Shown: piece after piece, positions 34,564 to 42,232 of the stretch
Numbering within the stretch: position 1 is the first letter of the stretch
How the letters are laid out: every line of letters starts with the position of its first letter
From: JAKAWQ01 sp963840545
Lineage (GTDB): Bacteria > Pseudomonadota > Alphaproteobacteria > Acetobacterales > Acetobacteraceae
Assembly (NCBI GenBank): GCA_963840545.1
Contig: CAWIZE010000010.1
Location: 186,001-250,000, forward strand
Direction: 5' to 3'
Length of the DNA stretch: 64,000 nucleotides
Notes under the pieces: model-generated
The model's database searches: none
The model's input: the letters and a program-made list of their open reading frames with translations, nothing else
Told to the model about the DNA's origin: nothing
Position numbers and translations under genes: made by a program

Positions 34564-36387
34564 ATGGCCGCCGCCGGAGGCCGTCGGGCCGCGTCGCGGG
34601 GTGACCCCGGGTACCCGGGCTCGCTCGGGCGTCTCGCCGTCAAGCATGCGCAGCAGGGCAGGCACGACACCGCTGTCCGGCTGCTGCGGGAGGCGGTGGA
34701 TCTCGACCCGGGCGCGGCGGAGCTGCGCAACAACCTGGGCTTGGTTCTCCACGCGATGCAGCGCACGGAGCAAGCCGTCGCCTCCTACCGCAGTGCCCTC
34801 GCCATTCGGCCCCGTTATGCCCTCGCGCTCAACAACCTGGGCGTGGCATTGGCCGCGCTCGAGCGCCACGCGGAGGCGGTCGTCGCCTATCAGGATGCCC
34901 TGGCCATCGCCCCCAGCTATGCGGAGGCGCTCTGCAATCTCGGCACCTCCCTCCATGTCCTTGGCCGGGGCGAAGAAGCAGCCGGACGTTTCCGTGAGGC
35001 GCTGACGCTCCGTCCCTGCTTTGTCGAGGCGTGGATCAATCTCGGCCACCTCATGGCGGCGCGCGGTCGCTGCGAGGAGGCCATTCCCTGTTACGAGGCG
35101 GCGCTGGAGGCCATGCCCGGAAAGGCCGGCGTCCATGTGAACCTGGCCAGGGTGCTGAATGAGGCGGGCTGTCACGCCAAGGCAATCGAACATTACCGGA
35201 AAGCCGTTGCCATCTCGCCCGATCTCGCGGCCGCACATGCCGGGCTCGGATCCGTCCTGCTGGAGATCGGCAGGATCGACGAAGCAAGGCGCTGCTTCGA
35301 GAGGGCGGCTTCCCTGGAGCCCGAGTGCCCGATGCATTTGCTCGGCATCACCCGGACCACCAAGCTGACCCCCGGAAGCCCCCATCTCGGCACACTGCTC
35401 GCTTTGGAGAAGCGAATTGTTCCGTTGGGCACGGAAGCGAAGATCGACGCACATTTCGCGATTGCCAAGGCGCTCGCAGACATCGGCGAGCATCACCGCT
35501 CTTTCGCTCACCTCCTGGACGGCAACAGGCTCAAGCGCCGCTCGATCTCGTATGACGAGGCGATCGCCCTGCATCAGATGGAACGCATTCGCGCTGTCTT
35601 CACGCCCGAGTTCCTCCGCCTCCGGCAGGGCGGTCCCTGCGCTTCGTCTCTTCCGGTTTTCATCGTTGGCATGCCGCGCTCGGGCTCGACGCTCGTCGAG
35701 CAGGTCCTGGCGAGCCATCCGCGCGTGTTCGGCGCGGGCGAGCTCGATTTCTTCCGTCAGTCGCTGCGTGCCGCCGGCCTGCATACGCAGGAGAGAAAAT
35801 TTCCCGATTCGGTTCCGAGCTGGACCGAGGAGGAGCTCAGTGCAGCCGCGAGTGAATATCTTCGGCGCCTGGAAGGAAAAGCCCGTCAGTCGGCCGGGCG
35901 GCTATCGGTGGAGCGGATCACTGACAAGATGCTTTCCAACTTCCGCTATCTCGGACTGATCCATCTGATGCTGCCGAATGCGCGTATCATCCATACCTGT
36001 CGCGATCCGATCGATACGTGCCTCTCATGCTTCTCCATCGAGTTCGCCAGGCTTCCTTTTACCTTCGATCTTGCCGAGCTGGGCCGCCACTACCGGGCGT
36101 ACGAGCAGCTCATGGGCCACTGGCGCGCCACCCTGCCGCCGGACCGGACGCTGGAGGTCCGATACGAGGACATGGTGAACGGCTTTGAAACGACGGCACG
36201 GCGCATCGTTGCCCATTGCGGCCTCGACTGGAACGACGCCTGCCTGCGCTTCTATGAGACGGATCGCCCGGTGCACACGGCGAGCGTCGCTCAGGTGCGC
36301 CAGCCCCTCTACAGGCACGCCGTGGGTCGCTGGCGACCGGGGGCGAAGACGCTCCGTCCACTCCTGGATGCTCTGACAGGCTTTTGA
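34564..36387 (+). CDS. TPR-repeat sulfotransferase
   Basis: 607 residues. Residues ~20-270 are seven or so tetratricopeptide repeats (NNLGLVLHAMQRTEQAVASY, NNLGVALAALERHAEAVVAY). The C-terminal ~250 residues are a sulfotransferase with the PAPS 5'-phosphosulfate loop VGMPRSGSTLVEQVLASHP (about 367) and a 3'-phosphate motif in IIHTCRDPIDTCLS. Such proteins transfer sulfate from PAPS to a protein or glycan acceptor, and the TPR part probably docks the substrate. The gene starts 21 bp after the repeat-protease gene, so it may sulfate that protein before export. Its last bases coincide with the right copy of the cassette-bounding repeat. Confidence 0.9.
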   Translation: MAAAGGRRAASRGDPGYPGSLGRLAVKHAQQGRHDTAVRLLREAVDLDPGAAELRNNLGLVLHAMQRTEQAVASYRSALAIRPRYALALNNLGVALAALERHAEAVVAYQDALAIAPSYAEALCNLGTSLHVLGRGEEAAGRFREALTLRPCFVEAWINLGHLMAARGRCEEAIPCYEAALEAMPGKAGVHVNLARVLNEAGCHAKAIEHYRKAVAISPDLAAAHAGLGSVLLEIGRIDEARRCFERAASLEPECPMHLLGITRTTKLTPGSPHLGTLLALEKRIVPLGTEAKIDAHFAIAKALADIGEHHRSFAHLLDGNRLKRRSISYDEAIALHQMERIRAVFTPEFLRLRQGGPCASSLPVFIVGMPRSGSTLVEQVLASHPRVFGAGELDFFRQSLRAAGLHTQERKFPDSVPSWTEEELSAAASEYLRRLEGKARQSAGRLSVERITDKMLSNFRYLGLIHLMLPNARIIHTCRDPIDTCLSCFSIEFARLPFTFDLAELGRHYRAYEQLMGHWRATLPPDRTLEVRYEDMVNGFETTARRIVAHCGLDWNDACLRFYETDRPVHTASVAQVRQPLYRHAVGRWRPGAKTLRPLLDALTGF

Positions 36388-36401
36388 AGAACCCGTGGCA
36401 C
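36378..36401. repeat. Right copy of the imperfect direct repeat bounding the cassette
   Basis: CAGGCTTTTGAAGAACCCGT matches the left copy at 24527-24550 with two substitutions, followed by a one-base indel. It contains the last codons and stop of the sulfotransferase gene. See the entry at 24527. Confidence 0.4.
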
Positions 36402-36439
36402 GGCAGTTTGAGCCGTGATTCACGCGACGGGTGTTGCTC

Positions 36440-36666
36440 GCGCCGCCGGCGCGCGAGGAAAGGGCGCGGTTGCCGTGCTTGGCCACGGGCACGCCGGCGC
36501 GCCGGCGACGACGAAGGCGCACGCGCGTCGCCATGAGCAGCCCGGCGATCTGGGCCTGGGTCGCCTCGCCCGCCATGATGACGCCAAAAGCCTCCTCCGC
36601 TTCGGCCTCGCTCAGCGTCTCGCCCGCGGCCAGGCGGGCGAGAACGGGCTTCAGTCCGGGCAGCAC
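36440..36666 (-). pseudogene. trpD remnant (5' part, internally deleted)
   Basis: From the GTG at 36666 the frame matches intact trpD for its first ~48 codons (LKPVLARLAAGETLSEAEAE on). It then loses about 143 bp and resumes with the segment around VPVAKHGNRALSSRAGGA before homology ends near 36440. Positions 36530-36713 are identical to 24185-24368. The PRPP loop is deleted and the C-terminal two thirds are absent, so it is non-functional. It lies directly downstream of intact trpG, exactly where trpD should be. Confidence 0.88.
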
Positions 36667-36685
36667 CGGAGGCGCGTGCTGGGGA

Positions 36686-37279
36686 TCAGGCGGCGCGGGC
36701 CGGGGCGTTGGCGCCACGGGCGATCGCCGCGAAATTCGCCAGCAATTCATGACCCTGCTCGCTGGCGATGCTCTCGGGGTGGAACTGCACGCCGAAGATG
36801 GGGAGGAGGCGGTGATGGATCGCCATCACCGTTTCGTCCTCCGACCAGGCGGAGGCGATCAGCTCGGGCGGCAGGCTCGCGGGGGGGACGATCAGGCTGT
36901 GATAGCGGGTGGCGGTGAAGGGATTGGCGATGCCGGCGAAGAGGCGGCTGGCGTCATGGCGGATCCGGCTCGTCTTGCCGTGCATCGGGGTGGCGCGGGT
37001 GACCTCGGCCCCGAAGGCCTGGCCGATCGCCTGGTGGCCGAGACAGACGCCGAGGATGGGCACCCGGCCGGCGGCGGCGCGGATCAGCTCGAGGCAGATG
37101 CCGGCCTCGTTCGGCGTGCAGGGGCCGGGCGAGAGCACGATCGCCTCGGGCTGGCGCGCCAGGGCGTCGGCGACGGTGATCGCATCGTTGCGCCAAACCT
37201 CGGAGCGGACCCCGACCTCGCCCAGGAAGTGCACGAGGTTGAAGGTGAAGCTGTCGTAGTTGTCGATCAGGAGGAACAT
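36686..37279 (-). CDS. trpG: Anthranilate synthase component II (glutamine amidotransferase)
   Basis: 197 residues from the ATG at 37279. It supplies ammonia from glutamine to TrpE. The class I amidotransferase triad is visible: Cys in PILGVCLGHQAIGQAFG, and His/Glu in GVQFHPESIASEQGHE. The N-terminus MFLLIDNYDSFTFNLVHFLG and the loop VLSPGPCTPNEAG are standard. It is the intact copy. The gene immediately downstream is a broken trpD, so trpD must now be expressed from the promoter(s) 12 kb away, and trpE lies 7.6 kb further right. Confidence 0.96.
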   Translation of the reverse strand: MFLLIDNYDSFTFNLVHFLGEVGVRSEVWRNDAITVADALARQPEAIVLSPGPCTPNEAGICLELIRAAAGRVPILGVCLGHQAIGQAFGAEVTRATPMHGKTSRIRHDASRLFAGIANPFTATRYHSLIVPPASLPPELIASAWSEDETVMAIHHRLLPIFGVQFHPESIASEQGHELLANFAAIARGANAPARAA

Positions 37280-37320
37280 TTTTTCATCCTGCGCAGGCGC
37301 GGGCGCGCGGTCAATGCGGG

Positions 37321-37400
37321 CCCAAAGGAGGGCGGGCTCAAAGGAGGGCGGGCTCAAAGGAGGGCGGGCTCAAAGGAGGGCGGGCTCAAAGGAGGGCGGG
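37321..37400. repeat. Five tandem copies of a 16-bp unit
   Basis: CTCAAAGGAGGGCGGG is repeated five times (the first copy with CC for CT). The last copy pairs with the following CCGCCCTCCTTT to form a hairpin at the end of the TauE gene. The period equals that of the array at 24647, although the sequence differs. Confidence 0.9.
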
Positions 37401-37412
37401 CCGCCCTCCTTT
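37388..37412 (-). terminator. Hairpin at the end of the TauE-like gene
   Basis: AAAGGAGGGCGG (37388-37399) pairs perfectly with CCGCCCTCCTTT (37401-37412). It lies at the tauE stop codon (37412-37414) and, read leftwards, ends in a run that includes TTT. It is probably a terminator or processing site between tauE and trpG. Confidence 0.5.
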
Positions 37413-38200
37413 TAGCCGAGGAGCCGCGCGCCGACCACCGCCAGGATCACCGCCAGGGCCGGGCGGAGCACCGCCTCCGAGGTGAAGCGGGTGGCGAGGC
37501 TGCCGGCGACGATCCCCGGGATCGACCCGGCGAGGAGCGAGACCAGGATGTGGAGATGGACCGTGCCGAGCCAGGCATGGCCGAGCCCGGCCAGCAGCGT
37601 CAGCGGCACCGCGTGGGCGATGTCGGTGCCCACGATCCTGGCCGCCGGGAGACGCGGATAGAGGAAAAAGAGCGCGCTGGTGCCGACCGCGCCCGCGCCG
37701 ACCGAAGAGATGGAGACCAGCACGCCGACGACGAAGCCGACGATGACGGTGTAGGCGATGGACGTGTTGAGGCCGAAATCCGGGTTGCGGTGGATCGCGG
37801 CGCGGAGGATCGGGCCCTTGAACAGGAGCATCGCGGCGGTGAGCACGAGGGCCGCGCCGAGGGTGAGGGAAATCATCGAGGCGGACGCCGGCCCGGTGGC
37901 GCCGAAATGGCGGAGGGCGAGGATCGTCAGGATCGTCGCCGGAACGCTGCCGAGGGCGAGGCGCCCGACGATCGCCCACGCGACGCTGTCGTTGGCATGG
38001 TGCGCGATCGTGCCCACGCTCTTGGTCGCGGCGGCGTAAAGAAGGTCGGTGCCGACCGCCGCGGCGGGATGCACCCCGAAGACGAGGATCAGGAGCGGGG
38101 TCATCAGCGAGCCGCCGCCGACGCCGGTCAGGCCGACGAGGACGCCGACGGCGAGGCCCGAAAGGGCGTAGAGCGGATCGATCAGCCACGAACCATGCAT
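37412..38200 (-). CDS. TauE/SafE (TSUP) family membrane exporter
   Basis: 262 residues from the ATG at 38200, with about eight membrane segments (DPLYALSGLAVGVLVGLTG, VGGGSLMTPLLILVFGVHPA, and so on). The paired motif LTGVGGGSLMTP and SVGAGAVGTSALFFLYP is typical of the TSUP family, whose members export sulfite, sulfoacetate or similar anions. The substrate is not determined. A longer frame back to 38524 reads through a GC-poor leader and is not used. It could carry sulfur anions linked to the nearby sulfotransferase, but that is speculative. Confidence 0.85.
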   Translation of the reverse strand: MHGSWLIDPLYALSGLAVGVLVGLTGVGGGSLMTPLLILVFGVHPAAAVGTDLLYAAATKSVGTIAHHANDSVAWAIVGRLALGSVPATILTILALRHFGATGPASASMISLTLGAALVLTAAMLLFKGPILRAAIHRNPDFGLNTSIAYTVIVGFVVGVLVSISSVGAGAVGTSALFFLYPRLPAARIVGTDIAHAVPLTLLAGLGHAWLGTVHLHILVSLLAGSIPGIVAGSLATRFTSEAVLRPALAVILAVVGARLLG

Positions 38201-38411
38201 CCGCCGGCCGCCCCCTTCGCCATGCCTCCTTCCAGGCTCATGGCCGAGACCGAGCCGGCGCGCGAGGGAAAAAATCTCCGTCTCTCCGTTGCTTCGGACA
38301 GATAATATTTTTCTCCGGAACCGCCCCGGAACGCCGGAATTGAAGCGGAATGGAGGGAATTTTCCGCCATGGATGGGCGGGATGAAACAGGGCTTACGCC
38401 CGCTCGGCGCC

Positions 38412-40305
38412 TTAACGATGCACGAGACGGCTCCCAGTCCAGCGGTCGAGCGCGGCGGCGACGCGCTCCGCGAGAGGCTGCCAGGCGCCGGGCCCGGGCT
38501 GGCGGAAGAGGCGCACCGAGGCATACCAGGGGGAATCCTCGCGCGCGGTGAGCCAGCGCCAGTCGGGCCCGTGCGGCAGCATGATCCAGGTTTCCTTGCC
38601 GAGCGCGGCGGCGCAATGCGCGGTCGCGGTGTCGACCGCGACCACCAGGTCGAGCGCCTCGATCAGCGCCGCGGTCTGCGGCGAAATCGGTGAGCTCGGC
38701 GGAGAGATCGAGGAGTCCGGGGAGGTCGGCCGCTTCCTCCGCGCGCGGGCCGACCTGGAGGCTCACGAAAGAGAGGCCGGGAACCGCGAGCAGCGGGGCG
38801 AGGTCCAGGGCAAGGCGCCCGGGGGGGATCGAGCGCCTTGCATCGTTGGAATGGCGCGGATTGCCCGCCCAGACGAGGCCGACACGCGGGGAGGCGGGGA
38901 GCCGCTCGGCGAAGCGGCGGGCGCGCTCGGGATCGGCGGCGAGGTAGCGGCCGGGCGAGGGGATGGAGCAGAGCCTTGTCGCGAAGCGGTGCGGGAGGCT
39001 CATCTGGTTCACCCAGAGATCCATGGGGGGAAAGGGCCGGTCGATCGGGACGATGGCGGCAAGCCCGAGCTGGCCGGAAATAAGCGGCGCCAGCGCCCGA
39101 TCGCAGGCGAGCGTGACAAGCGCGCCGCGGGCGGCGAGAAGCGGCAGATAGCGGGCGAACTGGATGGTGTCGCCGAGCCCCTGCTCGCCATAGACGAGGA
39201 GGTTTTTGCCGACGAGCGGCTCGCCGTGCCAGACCGGGCCCTCGGGCTCGGGGTAGGGCGGGGCGTAGCGGGGCGCAGGGCGGCGGGTCTCATATCGTTC
39301 CCAGCCGCGCGCGTAGTCGCCGGCGAGGAGAAGGGCGATGCCCTGGTTCCATTCGGCCGGCACGAAGTCAGGCGCGCGGGCGAGCGCTTCATCGCAGGCG
39401 GCGATCGCCTCGTCCGTCCGGCCCTGGGCGGTGAGCAGATGGGCGAGGCTCGCATGCGCCTCGACGAGGTCCGGATCGAGCGCGATCGCGCGCCGGCAGT
39501 GCCGCTCCGCCGCGGCGAGGCGATCCTCGTTGGCGAGCAGGTTGCCGAGATTGAGATGGGCCTTGGCGTGGCCGGGATCGCGCGCGATCGCCCGCTCGAG
39601 GCCGGTGATGGCGGCGGGTGCGGTGCCGAGCGCGGCCAGCGCCATCGCGCGCAGGAACTCCGCCTCGGCGAGCGCGGGCGCGAGCAGCAGCGCCGCATCG
39701 GCCGAAGCCAGCGCCTCGGCCGGGCGCTCGGCGTGGAGGAAGGCGGCGGCGAGGCCGGCGTGGGCGGCGGCGTGGCGGGGTCCGCAGGCGATCGCCGCGC
39801 GGTAGGAGGCGATCGCCTCCGCGGGGCGCTTCAGCGCGAGCAGGGCGGCGGCGCGGGTTGTCTCCGCCGGCGCGGAGGCGGGGCGAAGGCGGCAGGCGGC
39901 TTCCGCTTCGGCGAGGGCGGCTTCTTGCTCGCCATACTCGCGGAGGCAGTTGGAGAGGTTGACGCGGGCGCCGAGATGATCGGGCTCCCGGGCGAGGAGG
40001 GCGCGCAAGCGGGCGATCGCCGCCACGCGATTGCCGTTGCGGTGCAGCGCGTTGGCGTGGGCGAAGCACGTTTCGGCGTGCGCGGGGCGGAGGGCGGCGG
40101 CGGCGGCGAGGAGCGGCTCGGCCGCGGCGGGCCGGGCGGTGGCAAGCAGCAGCAGGCCGCAGAGATAGAGCGCGCTCGGCTGGGCCGGTTCGCGGGCGAG
40201 CACCCGGCGATAGGCGGCCTCGGCCTCGGCAAGCCGGCCTGCCTGATGATGGGCGAGGCCGGCGGCGAGCGCGTGGAGGGTGGTTGCGGGGGAGTCCTTG
40301 GGCAT
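38412..40305 (-). CDS. TPR protein with glycosyltransferase-like C-terminus, +1 frameshift
   Basis: From the ATG at 40305, about 330 residues are tetratricopeptide repeats (LHALAAGLAHHQAGRLAEAE onward), followed by a GT9/heptosyltransferase-like fold (LLVYGEQGLGDTIQFARYLP, VGLVWAGNPRHSNDARRS). At 38679 one extra G (GCC-G-CAG) throws the frame into an Arg-rich tail. Removing it restores QTAALIEALDLVVAVDTATA and a normal end at 38412 (630 residues). Such proteins are common in alphaproteobacteria next to polysaccharide or secretion genes, and the acceptor is unknown. The cause of the frameshift, mutation or error, is open. Confidence 0.8.
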
Positions 40306-40520
40306 TTTGGCCCGGTGCGATTTTCCCGGCGATTTTGGCGGGCCGGGGTGAAGGGGCGGTAAACCGGCGCACGCCGGCACCGAAGGCGCCGCGCGGCGCG
40401 CGGGACGGCACGTGGCGGGAGGCGAAGCGCCCGGATGGCGAGGGGGCGCGGTTGAGGCAGATCAATGCCGGGATTGGCGGACGGCGAGACGGTTGCTGCC
40501 GATCGGGAGAGGGCGCCGCG

Positions 40521-41171
40521 ATGGATGATCCGGAGCTGAAGCGCGCGGTCGAGGACGAGCTGGCATGGGCGCCGCATCTCGACGCCTCCGCGGTGAAGGT
40601 TGCCGTGCGCGAGGGCGTTGTCCGGCTGAGCGGCTTCGTCTCGAGCCTGGCCGAGAAGAGGGCGGTGGAGCGTGCCGTCTGGCATCTTCGCGGGGTGCGG
40701 GGGATCGCGCAGGAGATCGAGGTCCTGATACCGGCGGCGCGGCGGCATTCGGACGACGAGATCGCCCATGGCGCGGTTCACCTGCTGCGCTGGGATGCGC
40801 AGGTTCCCGGCGACGAGATCCAGGTCAAGGTCGAGCGCGGCGCCATCACGCTGGTGGGAGTCGTGGAGCGGCAGTTTCAAAGAAAGGCCGCCGAGGAGCG
40901 CGTCCACAGGCTGCCCGGCGTGACCGCGGTCGATAATCGGATCGTGGTTCGGCCGGCGGCGGCGGCGACGAATATCGAGGGCGCGGTCGAGCGGGCGTTC
41001 CTCCGCAATGCGAAGCTGCATGGGGCCGGAATTGCCGTCAGCGCCGAGGGCCCGAAGGTGACGCTGAGCGGCCTGGTGCGCAGCGTCGAGGATCGGGAAG
41101 CCGCGGCGGACGTCGCGTGGCGCACGGCGGGCGTCTACGACGTGGAGAACCGCCTCGTTGTCCAGCCCTGA
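40521..41171 (+). CDS. Protein with three BON domains
   Basis: 216 residues from the ATG at 40521 (ribosome site GGGAGAGGG). Three BON repeats are visible by their VxVxxGxVxLSG-like pattern: VKVAVREGVVRLSGFVSSL, VKVERGAITLVGVVERQFQ and AVSAEGPKVTLSGLVRSVED. BON domains bind phospholipid or link to envelopes, but there is no signal peptide here, as in the cytosolic stress-related BON proteins. The end overlaps the pfkB-like start by 14 bp. A stress or hypoxia response role is suggested by the neighbours (pfkB, ppsA) but is inference. Confidence 0.85.
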   Translation: MDDPELKRAVEDELAWAPHLDASAVKVAVREGVVRLSGFVSSLAEKRAVERAVWHLRGVRGIAQEIEVLIPAARRHSDDEIAHGAVHLLRWDAQVPGDEIQVKVERGAITLVGVVERQFQRKAAEERVHRLPGVTAVDNRIVVRPAAAATNIEGAVERAFLRNAKLHGAGIAVSAEGPKVTLSGLVRSVEDREAAADVAWRTAGVYDVENRLVVQP

Positions 41172-42135
41172 TCCCCAGGCGCGCCCGGGCCCGCGTATCG
41201 TCACGCTGACGCTCAATCCGGCGGTCGATATTGCGTGCGCCGCGCCCGCGGTCGTGCCGACGCACAAGATCCGGACCACCGACGAGCGATTCGACCCGGG
41301 CGGCGGGGGCATCAATGTCGCGCGTGTCATCCACGCGCTCGGCGCCGATGGCCTGGCCCTGATCATGACCGGCGGCGTGAGCGGGCAACTGGTCGAGGAA
41401 TTGCTCGACGAAGACGGCGTTCGCTGGCGGTCCTTGCCGGTGCGCGGCCGCACGCGCATCAGCCTGAACGTGCATGACCGCAAGAGCGGGCTCGAGTACC
41501 GCTTCGTCGGCGAAGGGCCCGAGGTCGGCCGGGACGAGTGGCAGGGCGCGCTCGAGGTTCTGCGCGGCGTCGAGGCGGATTGGATCGTCGCCAGCGGCAG
41601 CCTGCCGCGCGGGGTCCCCGCGGAGTTCTATGCGGGCGCCGCCGCGATCGCCGCCGGGCGCGGGCAGAAATTCGTCCTCGATACGTCGGGCCCCGCGCTG
41701 CGCGCCGCTGGCGGCCCCGCGATAGCGCTGCTGAAGCTGAGCCTCGGCGAGCTCGAGTTCCTGATCGGCTCGGAGCTGCGCCAAAGCGAGCGGCAGGAGA
41801 GCGAGCTTGCCGCGTTGTGGCGCGCCGGCGCGGCGCGAACGATCGCGGTCAGCCTGGGGCGCGATGGCGCGTTGCTCGCAAGCGCGAACGGTGTCATCCG
41901 GCTGGCCGCGCCGGCGGTCAAGGAACAGAGCGCGGTGGGCGCCGGCGACAGCTTTCTCGCCGGCCTGGTGCTCGGGCTGGCGCGCGGGTGGCCTGAGCGC
42001 GAGGCGCTTTCGCTGGCGGTCGCGGCCGGCTCCGCGGCCGTCGGCACCTACGGAACCGCGCTGGTGCGGCGCGCCGAGGTGGAAGCCCTGTTCCGACAGC
42101 TCTGCCCCGGTTCGATTGCCGCCGCGGCCGGGTGA
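41158..42135 (+). CDS. PfkB-family sugar kinase, probably 6-phosphofructokinase 2
   Basis: 325 residues from the TTG at 41158, overlapping the BON gene. The N-terminal block VTLTLNPAVDIACAAPAVV, the Gly-rich GGGGINVARVIHALG and the catalytic AVGAGDSFLAGLVLGLA (Asp base) are those of PfkB-type kinases. The closest pattern is 6-phosphofructokinase II / tagatose-6-phosphate kinase, making fructose-1,6-bisphosphate. No classical pfkA is seen in the window. It is followed by phosphoenolpyruvate synthase after ~100 bp. Confidence 0.88.
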   Translation: MSSPDPQARPGPRIVTLTLNPAVDIACAAPAVVPTHKIRTTDERFDPGGGGINVARVIHALGADGLALIMTGGVSGQLVEELLDEDGVRWRSLPVRGRTRISLNVHDRKSGLEYRFVGEGPEVGRDEWQGALEVLRGVEADWIVASGSLPRGVPAEFYAGAAAIAAGRGQKFVLDTSGPALRAAGGPAIALLKLSLGELEFLIGSELRQSERQESELAALWRAGAARTIAVSLGRDGALLASANGVIRLAAPAVKEQSAVGAGDSFLAGLVLGLARGWPEREALSLAVAAGSAAVGTYGTALVRRAEVEALFRQLCPGSIAAAAG

Positions 42136-42232
42136 GGGGCGGCCGGAGAGGATCCGCGCAAGCGAGGTTGATCCAGGTCAAGGCGGCCGGGCGGCGAAAA
42201 ATGTCGGATCAGGCGGTAGGCTGGAGGGAACG

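Noticed and set aside
41807..42232. N-terminal extension of phosphoenolpyruvate synthase
   Set aside because: The open frame overlaps the pfkB-like gene in another frame. The ATG at 42233 has a good ribosome site and gives the normal family length.
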